A stretch of 64,000 nucleotides of DNA from Choristoneura fumiferana (Eukaryota; Arthropoda; Insecta; Lepidoptera; Tortricidae), in contig NC_133472.1 of the NCBI RefSeq assembly GCF_025370935.1, forward strand, positions 2,566,580 to 2,630,579. The letters are read 5' to 3'. The translations under genes were made by a program, and so were the position numbers. Of this stretch, positions 63,425-64,000 are shown one piece after another. The notes below the pieces were generated by a model that worked only from the letters and a program-made list of their open reading frames with translations, ran no database searches and was not told the origin of the DNA. Each line of letters begins with the position of its first letter. The stretch's first letter is position 1.

Positions 63425-64000
63425 CATAGCGTGATGTGATGATCCATGAAAATTTTTAATAGTTTGTAATAATTTGCTCTACTTTGTGCAATTTTAAAAA
63501 AAGTCCCATGTATACAGTTTGTAATTCTTTTAAGTCTGTATCGATCTGTATCAACATTTCACTAGCTAATCTAATCTATAAATTATACCATTACAATAAT
63601 GCGATTGTTTCAATAAATTATATTACGGTATAATATCCTCCTGATTCCTGTAATTTTTAACAAACTTAGTGTAAGACCTAGACGTGGTTGACCTGCTTTG
63701 TTATTTTGGATATTATCTCAAAATTCTTAGAATTCTTTATTCAATTAATAATTTGTACTTTATAAAGTACATTTGGCCGTTATTCTTGGTGTTAATTGAT
63801 CCTTATAAAGTACGCGAGACTTAGGTTATAATTAATTTGGTTTTGTTTTCTTTTTGTGTTTTATGTACAATAAAGTATTTACATACATACGTACATACAT
63901 AAAATATGTCTTAAAATCTTATCCAAAAACACAAATAAGCTAATTTCTTATAGTCCCACGGGATCGGGATATCAGTACCTATGTAAAATCCCGAAATCTC
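63425..64000. other. No gene recognised; F3-like end
   Basis: TAGACGTGGTTGACCTGCTT at 63680 is a relative of 51661. The last 60 bp (GGGATCGGGATATCAGTACC) may be the start of an F3 repeat. Confidence 0.4.

Overview
The window looks like lepidopteran (moth or butterfly) nuclear DNA. It is AT-rich, almost free of genes and packed with transposon debris typical of that order: tRNA-headed SINEs, a Metulj-like SINE, RTE-type LINE tails ending in a GATGATG repeat, jockey/CR1-like LINE tails, and many short palindromic MITEs. The species cannot be named from the sequence. Two runs of N (1964-2775 and 59701-59800) are assembly gaps.

One protein-coding exon can be defended: the first coding exon of an innexin (gap-junction protein) at 44102-44473, plus strand, ending in a consensus splice donor. 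No further innexin exon was found to its right, so the 3' exons are probably beyond the window. If so, 44474-64000 is mostly or wholly a very large, transposon-filled intron. Nearly every other open frame is a by-product of a repeat or unremarkable AT-rich sequence. No rRNA, functional tRNA, CRISPR array or operon was seen.

Layout. 1-1963: SINE and other repeat fragments. 2776-3645: a degenerate tandem array with a unit near 373 bp, next to the first gap. 3646-7295: the most structured part, a satellite with higher-order repeats of about 655 bp built from nine subunits (five of about 44 bp, four of about 109 bp), one higher-order unit missing exactly three subunits, and a monomeric flank. 7300-16500: dispersed repeats, two SINEs and several MITEs. 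16500-32200: a fold-back with a telomere-like core, RTE and LINE tails, nested SINEs and MITEs, a pentanucleotide microsatellite and a 676-bp fold-back. 32600-43600: more MITEs, SINEs and the CCGGCC repeat, a MITE inside a LINE tail, and a cluster of long hairpins. 43680-44480: innexin upstream region and exon. 44480-64000: putative intron and flank with nested insertions and several perfect hairpins.

The elements do not act as a pathway. What the window shows best is a layered insertion history: MITE in SINE, SINE in MITE, LINE tail in SINE, LINE tail in MITE and MITE in LINE, several with readable target-site duplications. The two patterns most worth following are the satellite and a class of fold-backs whose arms are made of reiterated short variants of one phrase and whose centre carries AACCT (TTAGG-complement) repeats.

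Repeat family labels (S1-S5, M1-M5, F1-F4, L2, L3, D, E, R6) are local to this answer.
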